A stretch of 57,385 nt of DNA from Cristatella mucedo (lineage: Eukaryota > Bryozoa > Phylactolaemata > Cristatellidae). The notes beneath the pieces are model-generated. The model saw only the letters and a program-made list of their open reading frames with translations, ran no database searches and was not told the DNA's origin. This document shows positions 1 through 11,667 of the stretch, piece by piece. Made by a program: the position numbers and the translations under genes. Within the stretch, counting starts at the first letter, position 1. Each line of letters starts with the position of its first letter. The stretch lies in the NCBI GenBank assembly GCA_009760855.2, contig WPIO01000289.1, positions 64,001 to 121,385 on the forward strand. The letters are read 5' to 3'.

Positions 1-867
1 CCTGCTGCCCATTGTGTGCAGTGGTGGACCTAATAGTCTGTATGAGCTCTAAGTGGGTGCCCATCTTGTTTTTTCCTAGCAATCCTGAAGCACTGACGCG
101 ATGTTTTTGAAGTCACTTTCTTCTTACAAGTGTGCGTCCTTGAAAATTCCCTTCATTTAGTGCTATTGTCTGTCTTGCGTCTCAGACATACATTTGTTTT
201 GATCTCTATCTCAGTCTCTTTTGGTAAGAGGCTTAGAAGGTATTAAAAGGCTGCTTAATTCTTTTATAAAGCTGTGATGGATTTCTTCAAAAGACCTCAG
301 ACTTTAAATGCAGGTATTGCGGTACACCTGCCGTAGAGACCGACTAGGTCTTCTATCATTTTGTTGTTAACGATGAACTAATAGCCGCCTAAAGACGTGC
401 AGCGACATCTCGACACCCTACAATCCTCCTAAATATGAACCGATCGAAATAGATAAAAAGAAGGGTATTTGTACCCATTGTGAAGCAGCTTGGATTTGGA
501 GCTCCCATAGGAGCAATAAATAGACACAACGAACCTAGCACACGGGCTATTGTTACCGCCTAGAGCAGACTTTTTAACAAATCGGCAGAAGCAGCGGTCG
601 GCTACAAGAGTTATGCAGATCCGTTTAGAAAGATTAGTGAGGTTTCCTCAGGTCGAGCACGCTCATTTATCCGGTAAGTGGCACCACTTTAACCAAGACT
701 GCATTAACTCTTATGCATAAGCTCGGTATGGGCATCGACCTGGCCCGTGTGACGAAGACGTCGCACAACTTCAGCCGGGGTTATACAAATCTCAGAATTT
801 GAATTGTTCAAGCCAAGAACTCCGGTCGAATATTTAGATTTTTTTTGAGATATCATGGGGTGCTCTC
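1..867. other. Unassigned sequence
   Basis: No gene, repeat family or RNA recognised. It contains no LINE A or B segment that I can align by eye. Confidence 0.5.
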
Positions 868-1254
868 CTAAGCTCCACAAGGCTGCTTCAAATTAAAGAA
901 ATGGTTTTTCAACTTATGGATTTCTAATCTCCAATTAGTTTCGGCGGTATTGACCTTATTGTAACGTACCTTACCGTATGGTAGCGTACCTGCATTCTCC
1001 TGTGCAGCTTCTACAATTTGTACTGTGCACCCAATGCTCTGCCAGTACATTTCAAGAGCTGCGAAGACTAGCTTTTTCTTGTGTTCTGGGCTTATGGCGA
1101 CAGAATAAATGTCGAGAGATGTCATTGCAAGATTGTACGTGACGTTCGATGCCATACAATGTGGGTTGTTGATAGATATAGGTTGCATGTATTTTGCTTC
1201 AGCTCGATTGATTTCCACAAGATTGGGGAAAATTGCAGTACAGACTAACTTATC
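868..1254 (-). CDS. Unassigned open reading frame, about 128 codons
   Basis: An uninterrupted minus-strand frame from just after an in-frame TAA (1255-1257) to TAG at 868. The peptide is mixed and protein-like, with LVEINRAEAKYMQPISI near the start, SPEHKKKLVFAALEMYWQSI in the middle and ending NHFFNLKQPCGA. It matches neither LINE family here. The first ATG is about 23 codons in, so it may be a 3' terminal exon or a remnant. I recognise no domain. Chance is possible but the composition is better than most random frames. Confidence 0.35.
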   Translation of the reverse strand, partial: DKLVCTAIFPNLVEINRAEAKYMQPISINNPHCMASNVTYNLAMTSLDIYSVAISPEHKKKLVFAALEMYWQSIGCTVQIVEAAQENAGTLPYGKVRYNKVNTAETNWRLEIHKLKNHFFNLKQPCGA

Positions 1255-1369
1255 TTACTTTAAATCTTATTTGGTTTAAGTATTTTCACAGCATTCAACG
1301 GTCAGGGCATTAAACATTCAGAAGCAGAATATCCTGGTTGCCCGGCATAACAATGGCATTGGGAAGACA

Positions 1370-2360
1370 AAGAAACTGAATGCTTGCCTTGCCGATATTC
1401 GATCCTGGATGTCGGAAAACTTCCTGAAATTAAATGACGATAAAACCGAACTGCTTCTCACAGGACACCCTAAGCGTGTGGCTGGATTAAAAGGCTTTGC
1501 TCTTCTCATAGGTGATGCTATTGTGCGACCTTCACCACGTGCTCGTAATCTAGGTGTCGTGTTCGACAGCTGCCTCAATTTCAAAAGCTTTATTCAGGAG
1601 ACTGCCTCTACAGCTTTCCATCACATCCGATCCCTATCCAAGATTAAAAGCTGTCTCCCACAGTGGCTTGTAAAAAAATTAACTAGCTCTTTAGTTCTAT
1701 CTCGACTTGATTATTGTAATCCCCTTTTGGCTAGGCTGCCAAAGAAAGTTATTATGCCACTGCAGCCGACTATGGATATGGCTGCAAGGCTGGTCTTCAA
1801 GTCCCAGCGGTTTGAGCACGTGTCACCTCTGCTGAAAGAGCTAGGATGGTTGCCGGTTGAGCAAAGGATACAGAGGAAAGTTCTCACGCTGACCCACAAG
1901 GCCCGCCACGGCTTGGCTCCTTCATACCTAGCTGAGCTGCTGCATCAGTTTCAGCCTGTTCGAGCCCTCAGGTCGTGTGTGGACAATAAATTAGGTGTGC
2001 CATTTCTCCGCTTAAAGACAGTTGGCAACTGAAGCTTTAGCTCTGCATGTCCTAGGCTGTGGAACTCGCTTCCACAGCTCTTACGCAACGACATCTACTC
2101 TCCAACTGCCGACTATGGCACATCTTTTTCAGCGGTCCTGAACTGCTACTTCTATGCTACTCACTACTTCAACTGCTCTCCTGACTCTGCTATGCTTCCC
2201 AATTTCTCTTTGTTGCGTGAGACGAAGTGTATTGGCTACCGAATGCGTACCGAAAGCCGCTTAGGCTGTGAGTGTGCAATACAAAACTCTCCTGCGTAAC
2301 ACCCACATGGTCTTTATGACTTTGTGGAGTTACTAACGGAGATACATACATACAAACTAC
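1370..2360 (+). mobile_element. LINE family A copy, 5'-truncated, 3' end
   Basis: Encodes the tail of the reverse transcriptase: MSENFLKLNDDKTELLLTGH, ARNLGVVFDSCLNFKSF, SRLDYCNPLLARLPKK and LKELGWLPVEQRIQRKV. These are the post-catalytic motifs of L2/CR1-like ORF2 proteins. The 207-codon frame (1409-2032) is intact. The 3' UTR follows (tgtggaactcgcttccac ... ggagttactaacggag) with an 'atacatacataca' end. Confidence 0.85.
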
Positions 2361-2639
2361 CTGCGGGGACTTTCTTAATTGTGAAGCAGTGCTTCATTTA
2401 AATTAACAGAAGCAAGCACAGACATCTATCAGATAAGGGAAAATACTATCGCCAAAAATATTTTGCAACACAACGAGCTGCTGGACACTATCCAGCAGTA
2501 TTACTACCAAATCGTTTTGCTCGTGTAGTTACTCTGCCGCTTCAACTAAACCACACTGGAAAAGCCTTGATTGGGTACTGAGGTCCGTGCAAACTATTGC
2601 TATTTTTATTTTTGCTTTTTTGCCAAAGAGTCGTGAACA

Positions 2640-4150
2640 AGTTGTCACAAAGCAGCTGGTAGCATCCATTGAAAATAATTAAATGTCAGAAAAACGTCAA
2701 TTGGGTTCTAGCAGCAGCACTCCACGGCAACGGCTCTCGTTCACTCATCCAATGACTTAATATGCAGCAACGATGACGGGAATGTCACTTCCCAAGCTCT
2801 GCTAGAGCTCTTTTCTTCACCATTGATCACAGCGTCCTACTTGAACAATTATGAACAACTATCGGTGTGGCTAAAGAGGCACAGCTGTGGTTTAAACCTT
2901 ACATGTCTGAGGGCATTCAATCCGTATCGTGTGGGATTCAGGTCTCATCCTCTAGACCAATCACGTGTTTAAGTCCTCAATGATCCTTCCTCGCTTCCTT
3001 GCTGCTCTCCGTGTAAACTCAAAACTCTACTAAAAGTGATCCAATGGAATAGGATATTAACTTTATGCTGAAAATACGCAGCTGTATTTTGTATTTAGAC
3101 CGTCTGAGTCTGAGTCTCGTCGGAGTCTGCTGCAGCAACTGATAAACTAAATGCTTGCCTTGCCATCTTTTGATACTGGTAGTTGGAAAATTTAATGAAA
3201 ATAAACGTCGATAAAACTGGACTGCTGTTCATTGGACACCCTAAGCATATGGCTGGATCAGAAGACTTTGCTCTTTTACAAGGGGATGCTGTTGAGCGAC
3301 CACCGCCAGGTCCACATAATGTAGGTGTCGTCTTGGACGGCTGTCTAGATTTCGAAAGCTTCATTAAGAAAAACTGCTTCCAGAACCAGCCATCCCGTCC
3401 AATCCCAATATTAAATTAGGAACTATGTTCCACAGTGGCTAGCACAGACTTTAACTAGCTCCTGAGTTCTGTGTCGGTTGGGTTCATTGTAATTTCGTTT
3501 TGGCCAGGCTAACAAAAAAGCCAATAGGCCACAACAACTGACGACGAATATGATTGCAGGGCTAGTTTACAAAGCTAAAAAGTTCAACCACGTGTCTCCT
3601 TTGCCGAAAGAGCTTGGATGGCTGCCCGCTTGGATCGGCTGATCATCGGATGCAGAGCAAAGTTCTTACATGTTTAAAAAGTTACTGCAAGGCCAGCCAC
3701 GGCCTGGATCCTTCATAATAAGCTGAACTGCAGCACCAGTTTCAGGCTCCTCTGCCCCTAGGTCCTAAATGAACAAGTTTCCTCCACTTAAAAACAGGTG
3801 GCGACAGAAGCTTCAGCTCTTCGGGTCCTAGACTGTGGAACTCACTTCCACGATTCTTAAGCAACGACAGCTAATCTCATGCTGACGGATATGTCGTGTC
3901 CTTTCCAGACATTGTGAGCTACAACTTCCGCGTTACTCACTACCTAAGCTGCAGTTCTGACTCGGCACTGTTTCTTACTTCCTCTTTTTTCGTGAGTGTA
4001 AGTCTGTTGGCTACCGAAAGATACTGAAAGTCGCTCAGGTTGTGAGCGATTTATACAAAACTCTCCTGAGTAACACCCGCTTAGTTTTGTGGCTTCGTGG
4101 GAAGTTACAGGTGGAGAAACACTACATTACATTGCATTGAACTACATCAC
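2640..4150 (+). mobile_element. LINE family A copy, strongly decayed
   Basis: Starts near a diverged 'KQLVASIENN' region and runs through a broken catalytic region and the ARNLGVV-like block (3183-3419) to the family A 3' UTR, ending in an 'acattacattgcattgaactacat' tail. Many stops and shifts. It lies head-to-tail with the previous copy. Confidence 0.75.
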
Positions 4151-4754
4151 TCTCTGGAATAAAGTTTAAGAACGTCAATACTACATTTTTTAAAGTGCAT
4201 TTAGAAAACTCCATGTTTTGAACAATATTTTCTTAAGCATAGTTCGATTGGATGCAGGCTCCTCTGATAAGCCACTTGTGAACAGCTGTTAGGAGCATGG
4301 CCGAGGGGGCGGGTACACAGCTGTGGTCTGCCTGTGATGTGGCATGGGCAGACTGGTAACCAGCACTTGAACAGATGGTGGATTCACCATCAGGGTCGGC
4401 AGGCTGACAGTTGTGGTCCTCCTAGATGAATCATCGGGGTCGACCAGGGGACAGTAGTCACGTCGAGGAGTGAAAAGTCGAGCAGGAGAAGGGGGCGAAG
4501 GGAGCCGTGCTCGGCTCCGTACTTCACAAAATAAAATGTGGGTTTCGGTCATCGGCTGGCTCTTCTGCAGTGCAAACCGAACAACATGAAGTAAAATGCG
4601 CGGATACGACCATATTCTGAAAGGAATGGTTGAATAATAGGAAGCTCGATTCTTAGTGAGACCTTGGTGGCAGCAGAACCGATAGTAAAATACTACATAT
4701 TGAAAATCCCTATGGCCGCAAGGTGACAAATTCAGGGCGATGCGATATCCAAAG
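4151..4754. other. Unassigned sequence with a 166-codon minus frame
   Basis: A frame at 4789-4289 (minus) reads a Pro/Arg/Ser-rich C-terminal half (SPPSPARLFTPRRDYCPLVD). I recognise no family and see no clear splice sites, so I do not call a gene. Confidence 0.3.
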
Positions 4755-4895
4755 CATATTTTTAAGTCTTGTCTTGAGCAGTTTTCCATCTTATGTAAAC
4801 CGTTTTTCTTGCAGCAAATTTAAAATGCTTAAAGATAGATTAAGTTCTTTTAGAGCTTCATTACAAATGTATTATCGTTATCATTATTACATCGA
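4755..4895 (+). mobile_element. LINE family B 3' fragment
   Basis: Matches the last about 130 bp of family B (ttgcagcaaatttaaaatgc...agattaagttc), then a short imperfect ATT/ATC tail. Confidence 0.65.
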
Positions 4896-5679
4896 CATCA
4901 GGGATGCTTTTGGTCTTAAGGGTTTGCATACACAAATTATATTGTAGGGTCTTCTTCAGCTTCGAGCTCGGAAGGTTGATATGGTTGTAGGCGGTGAAGC
5001 ATGTATCGATAGCAAACGAAGTCACTGACCTCTCTACAAGATGTAATTGAATTCGCACGGTTCTTCTCTTAGCGAGCAGTACACGTGTGCGAGCCGGAGT
5101 CGGACAACCTATCCACTCACGGCTGGGAGAGCTGAACAGGCGTCCCTTCGGGAAAAAGATCACATGACCGAGTGGCCATTCACTCAAGCCTCAGCTCAAT
5201 CAGCGGCGAGTACCCGGATGTAGAGGTGTTAGGCACTCCTGCCATGTAAGCCTAGAGCTGGGCTGTACAGTGGCGACACTACGCCCAAAAAATCTGATAC
5301 CAGAAGAACGACCTAGAGCAGTATGAAGGAAATATTCGAGTAGTTTAATGTACTGATTGCGATATCGATATCGGGTATTATAATGCGATAATAGTAGCAT
5401 ATATAGCACGAGAATGTTGAATAAAGAATGTTGGGAGTGCAGCTGTGCGATTTATTGCCAAATAGAATTATTCCACTAGCGTATGGTCCATTTGGTAACC
5501 GAAGCAATTATTGAGTCTCATATACGGGGAATGAGATTTCAAAAATTATCAAAACATAGGATAATGCAAATCCTAATGCCAATTAAGGATATATTCTGCC
5601 ATGAGTGGCAGCTGTTTGATGGAATCATTGCAATATTTCTCGATTTGATCACATTACAAAAAAACTAAAACGCATCTAT
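4896..5679. other. Unassigned sequence
   Basis: No coding or repeat assignment. It includes an AT-rich stretch with 'gatatcgatatcgg' near 5360. Confidence 0.4.
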
Positions 5680-5965
5680 GTATCTCAGATTTTATTGGGT
5701 TCCATTGATCCGAACCTTTATGTGCTTATGCGTAATGACACTGTGCATGATGACAATAACCATGCTTGCATGATGCCATTATGGATGTCACCTCTAACCG
5801 TGCTATTCTTGCTGTTTGTTGAGGATGTTACCACTAAGTATTCAATCGTGCTTCCCTTGCAGCAAATGTAAACTGCCTAGAAAGAGATTGAGTTCTCTGA
5901 GGGTGCTTTATCTAATGCATTATTACTATTAATATCATTATTATTAGTATTAGTAGTTCAATAGG
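5680..5965 (+). mobile_element. LINE family B 3' UTR fragment
   Basis: Carries the family B 3' block (gtgcttatgcgtaatgacac, 'gcatgatgacaataaccatg', 'gcaaatgtaaactgcctag', 'gagattgagttctctgaggg') and a tail of imperfect (ATT)n. Confidence 0.8.
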
Positions 5966-6102
5966 TTTGAAGAACTACTCAGACTGGAGTTAAAATGACA
6001 AGCAATAACTGCTACGATGATGGAATGCTGCCCTGAGACTTTATGCATCATATTAGTTGAGACAGCAAGTCACTCAGCAGCTGGCACAATGAATGCTAGT
6101 TT

Positions 6103-6344
6103 TCAGTGAGTGTCCCTAAAGTGGCGAGGCCGCCACTTGATTTGTTCACTTTCGATAGCTGTAGTAGCCGACGACGAATAAGCTGATGGAGTGTTGACGG
6201 GTGTGTTTCTTAGTGAGCCGCCGGTAGGTAATGAAGGAGGAGGCTCCCTTGCATCATTCACTGCTTTATTAGCAGTTTCACTGGCTACCGGTCTCACACA
6301 TTCCCACTGGGCGTGGTACGAATGTATTAGCTGTTCTGAGTGGA
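6103..6344 (-). CDS. Possible terminal exon, Ser/Pro/Thr-rich
   Basis: After an acceptor-like ccatttctataacag the frame is open for 80 codons to TGA at 6103-6105. It reads HSEQLIHSYHAQWECVRPVA, then a low-complexity stretch with PPPSLPTGGSLRNTPVNTPS, and ends KWRPRHFRDTH. It resembles a disordered C-terminal tail. It matches no LINE family here. No partner exon was found, so host exon or chance both remain possible. Confidence 0.3.
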
Positions 6345-6391
6345 CTGTTATAGAAATGGTGAGCCGTTATGGCGCACTAGGTAACGCAGTG

Positions 6392-6545
6392 GTTTGGTCC
6401 AGCGGTGAGAGTGCTTGCCTCGACCAATGCCTGGTTGAGGTCGTGGGCTCGAGCCCCGAGACATATGTGAAGCGCCTGAATAGAGATTAAGTTCTCTAAG
6501 GGTGCTATGCAAATGAATTCGTTTTTGTTATTTTATTTTTACGAC
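6392..6545 (+). mobile_element. tRNA-derived SINE with family-B-like 3' end
   Basis: A-box-like tggtccagcggtgag and B-box-like gtcgtgggctcgagccccg, then 'aagcgcctgaatagagatta' and 'gttctctaagggtgct', which copies the terminal block of LINE family B. It ends in an AT-rich tail. Confidence 0.75.
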
Positions 6546-7590
6546 ATCGATTCCGATGTTGTGGGTACGAATCCTGAAGTGGGTGATCCTTTAAAGGAGC
6601 TGCTAGCAGTGGTGATAGTCCCGTTAAAGCGCTTATGTCGCTGTACACAAGAGTCTGCTAAATCAGCTAGCTATTTTTTTCCGCCTGCCGTTTGGCCTGA
6701 TCGCACGTCGTCTCTGTCCCTGCTTAACTCACTGCATTCATTCGTTAGCATTAAACGGCGATTCTCAGCAGCTTCTGTTTCTTCAGATTGGCATTTATTC
6801 AAAAATTAAACTGGCTGTGAATTCAGATTAAACGTTTTATTTGCAGTCATTTAATACAACTGGTTGAGCTCATACTTCACACTTGACGGGCAGGTTTCGA
6901 TTATGCCAACTCAGCTACGCTCAAACGGCGGCTCCAGCTAATCTAGCCGGTTACGGCCAAACTGTTTCATTGTTCATTATACGATTATGCGATAGTCTAT
7001 AGCCGAGGTCATATAGAAAGCCTATGCTCTGAAACAGGCGGGTAGTCAGGATTCGAGACTATGGCCATTAGCGTAGGAGCTGGTTTGAGCTCTTGGCCAT
7101 TTAAGTGCACGTTGCTGCTGCCGTGCTTCTACTGCTGCCGAGCGTACCTGCGTCCATTAGTACAGCACCTACGAGTAACTAGCTGAGCTATTGGTTCAGG
7201 CGTCAACAGTATTTGTCGTCTGTCGGCTGAGATTTACTGCCTAGTTCTGACCGTGCGTAGAAGCCGCAGACCACGTCTGTAACAACCCCCAGCGGAAGCT
7301 TCGGGCGTAGTTCAGAGAAGGCAAATCTCTAGAATGCCATGGCCTTTGAAAAACCCTTCAAGTTCCAACACGCTCAAGTGTATAAGCTAGCGTATTTTTA
7401 TGTTTGACGTCAACCATTAGAGTTCACGCTGCAGCTGCACATGCCAATTAGTAAACTATTTCCCTCCGAGTTTTTACACTCATCGTGGCAGAACCCTCAT
7501 TGAGCAAATATAAATCCATAAGCAAGGACGGCATGTAAAGGTAACGTCAGGGATAGAAAAAGGGAATACACAAGTAACCTAGTTTAATAT
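6546..7590. other. Unassigned sequence
   Basis: No convincing gene or repeat. A 100-codon + frame at 6507-6809 overlaps the SINE tail and has no recognisable motif. Confidence 0.4.
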
Positions 7591-7599
7591 AGGAGACAA

Positions 7600-8290
7600 T
7601 ATAATTCATTTATAGAGATAATGTCTTCGACTGCTTTTGTCTGATTGGCCTCAGCACACCGGGTTCCCTGCTTGCATTAGGTACAATGATGCATTAACTT
7701 CTGCTAACTTGAGGGAAGCGAGGCTAACTAAATAACCGTCTATGGCAGCTGCAAAACGCTGACCTTTGTTTATGGCATGGTAAAATCTCTTATAGTCTCC
7801 ACCCTGGTAGGGTTCGGACGTACATCATCGACATAACAATCGTTGCCTAGTTGAGAACTATCTGCTTTTCAGACCTTGCACTTATCCAGGTTAAGGCCCA
7901 GGTTAACTGTTCAACATTTTGACCACAGCTTGACATCGGTGCATGCCGTGCACCTCATATGCTGACCCACTTACAAGTACTGTATATCAGCAACGTAGAT
8001 AACAACAATAAGTAGGTTTTTCAAATGAATCCCATTAATATTGGGAAATAAGGCTCACGCTAAAGCAATAGTTGATGGCATGTGAAACAATTTAGTGCAT
8101 CTAAACTCAGTGCCGTGATTGTCATAAGCAGGCAGCTGGCCTTGTCGCAGTCCTGCTCAACGAATCCAGTCACGGCACCCTGTTGAATGAAGTTTTTAAA
8201 GCCAGCTAAGCTTTTTAATATCTCCTCGGGAGTATGGAGTTGAAAATTTTAACTCTGGACTGGTTATTTCATCGCACGAAGGCCCAAAAT
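7600..8290 (-). pseudogene. Ty3/gypsy-like reverse transcriptase remnant
   Basis: Read on minus with frameshifts and stops, the order of motifs follows gypsy-type RT: a LAGFKNF-like block (near 8190), a diverged IYVADIQ in place of the Y-x-D-D box (near 7990), LGLNLDKCKV (near 7880) and DDVRPNPTRVETIRDF (near 7810), then a trace of the connection to RNase H (near 7690). Order and spacing support one decayed pol segment. It is not a LINE: the GLNLDKCKV block is an LTR-element hallmark. Non-functional. Confidence 0.6.
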
Positions 8291-8724
8291 ACAACTGGAG
8301 GTGATTTGTGCCAGCCTTCTGTTGGAAAAGTGGGCAGACTCCATATTGCACCAAGGTAACTATTGCAAGTACCCCATCTTTTAGCGGGACAACGTTGGGT
8401 GAGCAAGCCGGTCCTTATACAGAAAATGGACGCGATGGGCTGCCTCCGAGTCAACCGGATTGGCTCGTAGGTCCGATTAATCGAACAAATCATGAAATTA
8501 ATAAGCTAAGGTTAAAATTATAATTGTATACTTTTAGGAGCAATGCGGCAAGGCCCTTGATTATGACTTGCTCTCTTGAGGCTAGAGAGGCTGAGGAGTA
8601 ATCGCCATCTTTGTTACGCCCGTGAATTTCTAGGTCGGCTGCAACTCTGTTTAGATTGCCGAGAACTCAGCTTGATCATATTCTGAAGATGTGGACACCA
8701 GGTAGGATAGCTGTGAGCCATATC
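8291..8724. other. Unassigned sequence
   Basis: Between the gypsy remnant and the 3' end of a LINE A copy. Nothing recognised, though it could be further decayed LTR-element DNA. Confidence 0.35.
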
Positions 8725-9208
8725 GGCCCGGGTGTAATGTAATGTACTGTGATGAATCTCCGTCAGTGACTCCACAAAGTCATAAAGACCATGTGGGTGA
8801 TATACGCAGGAGAATTTTGTATAGCTCACTCACAGCCTAAGCGACTTTCGGTACGCATTCGGTAGCCAACAGACTTCGTCTCACGCATCAAAGAGAAAGT
8901 GGGAAGCATAGCAGAGTTAGGAGAGCAGTTAAGGTAATGAGTAGCATGGAAGTAGCAGCTCAGGATTGCTGAATAGGATTAGCCATAGTCGGCAGCTGGA
9001 GAGTAGATGTCGTTGCGTAAGAATTATGGAAGCGAGTTCCACAGTCTAGGACCTGCAGAGCTAAAGCTTCTGTCGCCAACTGTCTTTAAGCGGAGGAATG
9101 GGACAGCTAATTTATTGTCCACACAGGACCCGAGGGCGCGAACAGGCTGAAACTGATGCAGCAGCTCAGCTAGGTATGAAGGAGCCAAGCCGTGGCGGGC
9201 CTTGTGGA

Positions 9209-9823
9209 TCAGCGTAAGAACTTTGCTCTGTATCTTTGCTCAACCGGCAACCATCCTAGCTCTTTCAGCAAAGGTGACACGTGCTCAAACCGCTGGGACT
9301 TGAAGACCAGCCTTGCAGCCATATTCATAGTCCGCTGTAGTGGCATAATAGCTTTCTTTGGCAGCCCAGCCAAAAGGGAATTACAATAATCAAGCCGAGA
9401 CAGAACTAAAGAGCTAGTTAAATTTTTTACAAGCCACTGTGGGAGACAGCTTTTAATCTTGGATAGGGATCGGATGTGATGGCTAGCTGTAGAGGCAGTC
9501 TTCGGAATGAAGCTTTTGAAATTGAGGCAGCTGTCGAACATGACACCTAGACTACGAGCACGTGGTGAAGGTCGCACAATAGCGTCACCTATTAGAAAAG
9601 CAAAACCTTTTAATTCAGCCACACGCTTAGGGTTTCCTATGAGAAGCAGTTCGGTTTTATCGTCATTTAATTTCAGGAAGTTTTCCGACATCCAGGATCG
9701 AATATCGGCAAGGCAAGCATTCAGTTTCTCAGTTGCTGCAGCAGATTCCGACGGTTTAAATGACAAATACAACTGAGTATCGTCAGCATAGAAGTGATAT
9801 CCTATTCCATGGGCCTTAATCAC
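9209..9823 (-). pseudogene. LINE A reverse transcriptase, YADD box and thumb
   Basis: In the same frame as the previous part, after its stop: GYHFYADDTQLYLSF (motif C catalytic Asp pair), WMSENFLKLNDDKTELLLIG, SRLDYCNSLLAGLPKKA and LLKELGWLPVEQR. This is the L2/CR1-like thumb and C-terminal region. Confidence 0.88.
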
Positions 9824-9835
9824 TTTTCCCAGAGG

Positions 9836-10867
9836 TTACGTGTAAATGGAGAACAGCAAGGGACCGAGTACAGACCCTTGAGGGACTCCACAGGTGACCC
9901 TTCTCATGTCTGAGACCTGACCCCCCACACGACACGGATTGAACATGATCAGACAATTATGATTAAACCACGCAAGTGCTTCGTCTGCCAGACCGATCGT
10001 TGTTCTCAATCGTTCAAGCAGAACTTCAAGATCAATGGTGTCGAAGGCAGCAGACAGATCTAGCAGAGCTAGGGCAGTGACAATCCCGTCGTCGTTGCCA
10101 AGTAGAATGTCATTGCTAACACGGAGGAGAGCATTTTCAGTAGAGTGCTGCCTCTTGAAACCTGATTGAAATGTTTGTGACATTCCATTATTTTCAATGT
10201 GTTCAACTAGCTGCTTAGCAACAATTTTTTCAAGAATCTTTGATAAGAACGGAAGAAGGGAAACTGGACGATAGTTTACTAGGACCTCTGTGTCTAATCC
10301 AGGCTTTTTAAGAATAGGTCTAACGACCCCTTTTCCCAAAGAAGCATTAAAAATCTTGGTTATGGCAGGGCTAAGTTGGTCTGCAAGTGAAGACCACAGA
10401 GATGAAGGTATAGGGTCTTCAGGAGACGAGCTCTTTTTGCTAGACCTTATTAAGACAGCCACATCGCAGGCAGAAACATCAGAGAACCTTTTAAGGAAGG
10501 TAACAGGTTGAGGAACGACGATTGCTTTGGTCGGAGGGGGCTTAATGGAGGCATGAATGTGCACACTTTTTTCATTAAAGAAGACTGAAAACTTTTCGGC
10601 TGAGCCCTTAATATCTGTGGAGTCAGACCTGGCAGCATTGGCCAGTAAATGGTTTACTGTCTTAAAAATCTTTTTAGTGTCCGATTGGCAGAAATTCAGT
10701 TTTCTAATGAAAAAAGAAGCCCTGGCTTTTGTAAGCTTTCGGGTGTAAACTCGAAGGAAGTCTGTAAAATTGACTAGGCCTGCCTCAGACCCCGATTTCT
10801 TGAAACGACGTTCCAGCCTGCGCTTAACACAACAAATCTTAAGGAGTTTTTTGTAAATTGAAAGCAA
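9836..10867 (-). pseudogene. LINE A reverse transcriptase, fingers/palm part
   Basis: A 343-codon frame. It contains YRPVSLLPFLSKILEKIVAK (RT motif 1), FKRQHSTENALLRV, LLDLSAAFDTID (motif A with the first catalytic Asp) and GVPQGSVLGPLLFSIYT (motif B). A TAA follows directly, where the frame should run into the YADD box. Upstream it is separated from the 11082-10774 frame by a frameshift near 10860. Confidence 0.88.
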
Positions 10868-11082
10868 TCTCGACGACTTTTAACACGGATAGAGCGAACG
10901 GGAGCATGCTTGTCAAGAGCACTCCTGAGTGTCATGTCCATCTCATCAGTGAGGGTATCGAGGCTGCCGGTCGAGTCTGAATGCAGATCAAGAAGGCCTG
11001 CATCACAAACAGATTTCAAAAACTTGTCCATGTCAATGCTTTGTAAGTTACGTCGTTTGGCAAATTCGACATTGCCCTGCAC

Positions 11083-11667
11083 TTACGAGGGAGCAGGAAC
11101 AGTAAACGAGACCGAACAATGATCTGAGAGGGTCAGTGGGCACACCATAAAGTCAGTGGGGAGGACATCCTTAGTGATCACGAGATCTAGAATGTGGCCA
11201 CGGACGTGGTTGCTATGATTAATGTGTTGGGCCAAACCAAGATTCTCCAGACAGTCAAGAAATGAGCGGACCTGGCTGTTACTTGTGTTGTCAACGTGAA
11301 TATTGAAGTCTCCTACAATCAATAGCGGCCTGTCACACACAAATATTTTAGCGGGGAACTCTGAAAACTCCTCTGTAAACAAGTTTAGACAGCCAGAAGG
11401 AGGCTGGTAAATCACAATGGTGAGAGGCATTGTCTTTGATGAAGACCTGATAGCAACCGATTCAAACGATGACCCATGCGAGAAACTGCACATTTTATAG
11501 CCAAACGATTCGCGAACAACAATTGCAACCCCGCCACCAACCTCGTCAGAACGCATGGGTTGATAGAATGAGAACCCGGGTGGGGTGGTTTCGGAAATAC
11601 AGCTACTGGAACAAGGCGTCATCCAGGTTTCGGTAAGCAGAAATCCATCTAGCTTCTCCTGGACCAC
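11083..11667 (-). pseudogene. LINE A endonuclease domain
   Basis: A 194-codon frame with LLTETWMTP near the start, GGGVAIVVRESFGYK, VGDFNIHVDN (metal and active-site GDFN box), HILDLVIT and LSDHCSVSFTVPAPS (SDH box). These are the exonuclease-endonuclease-phosphatase fold motifs that nick target DNA for LINE insertion. It ends at a TAA that interrupts the continuing ORF2 frame. Confidence 0.85.

Noticed and set aside
6392-6470. True tRNA genes at the A/B-box sites (6.4, 12.3, 57.1, 57.3 kb)
   Set aside because: No good acceptor stem or cloverleaf, and several copies have LINE-like 3' tails; they fit tRNA-derived SINEs.
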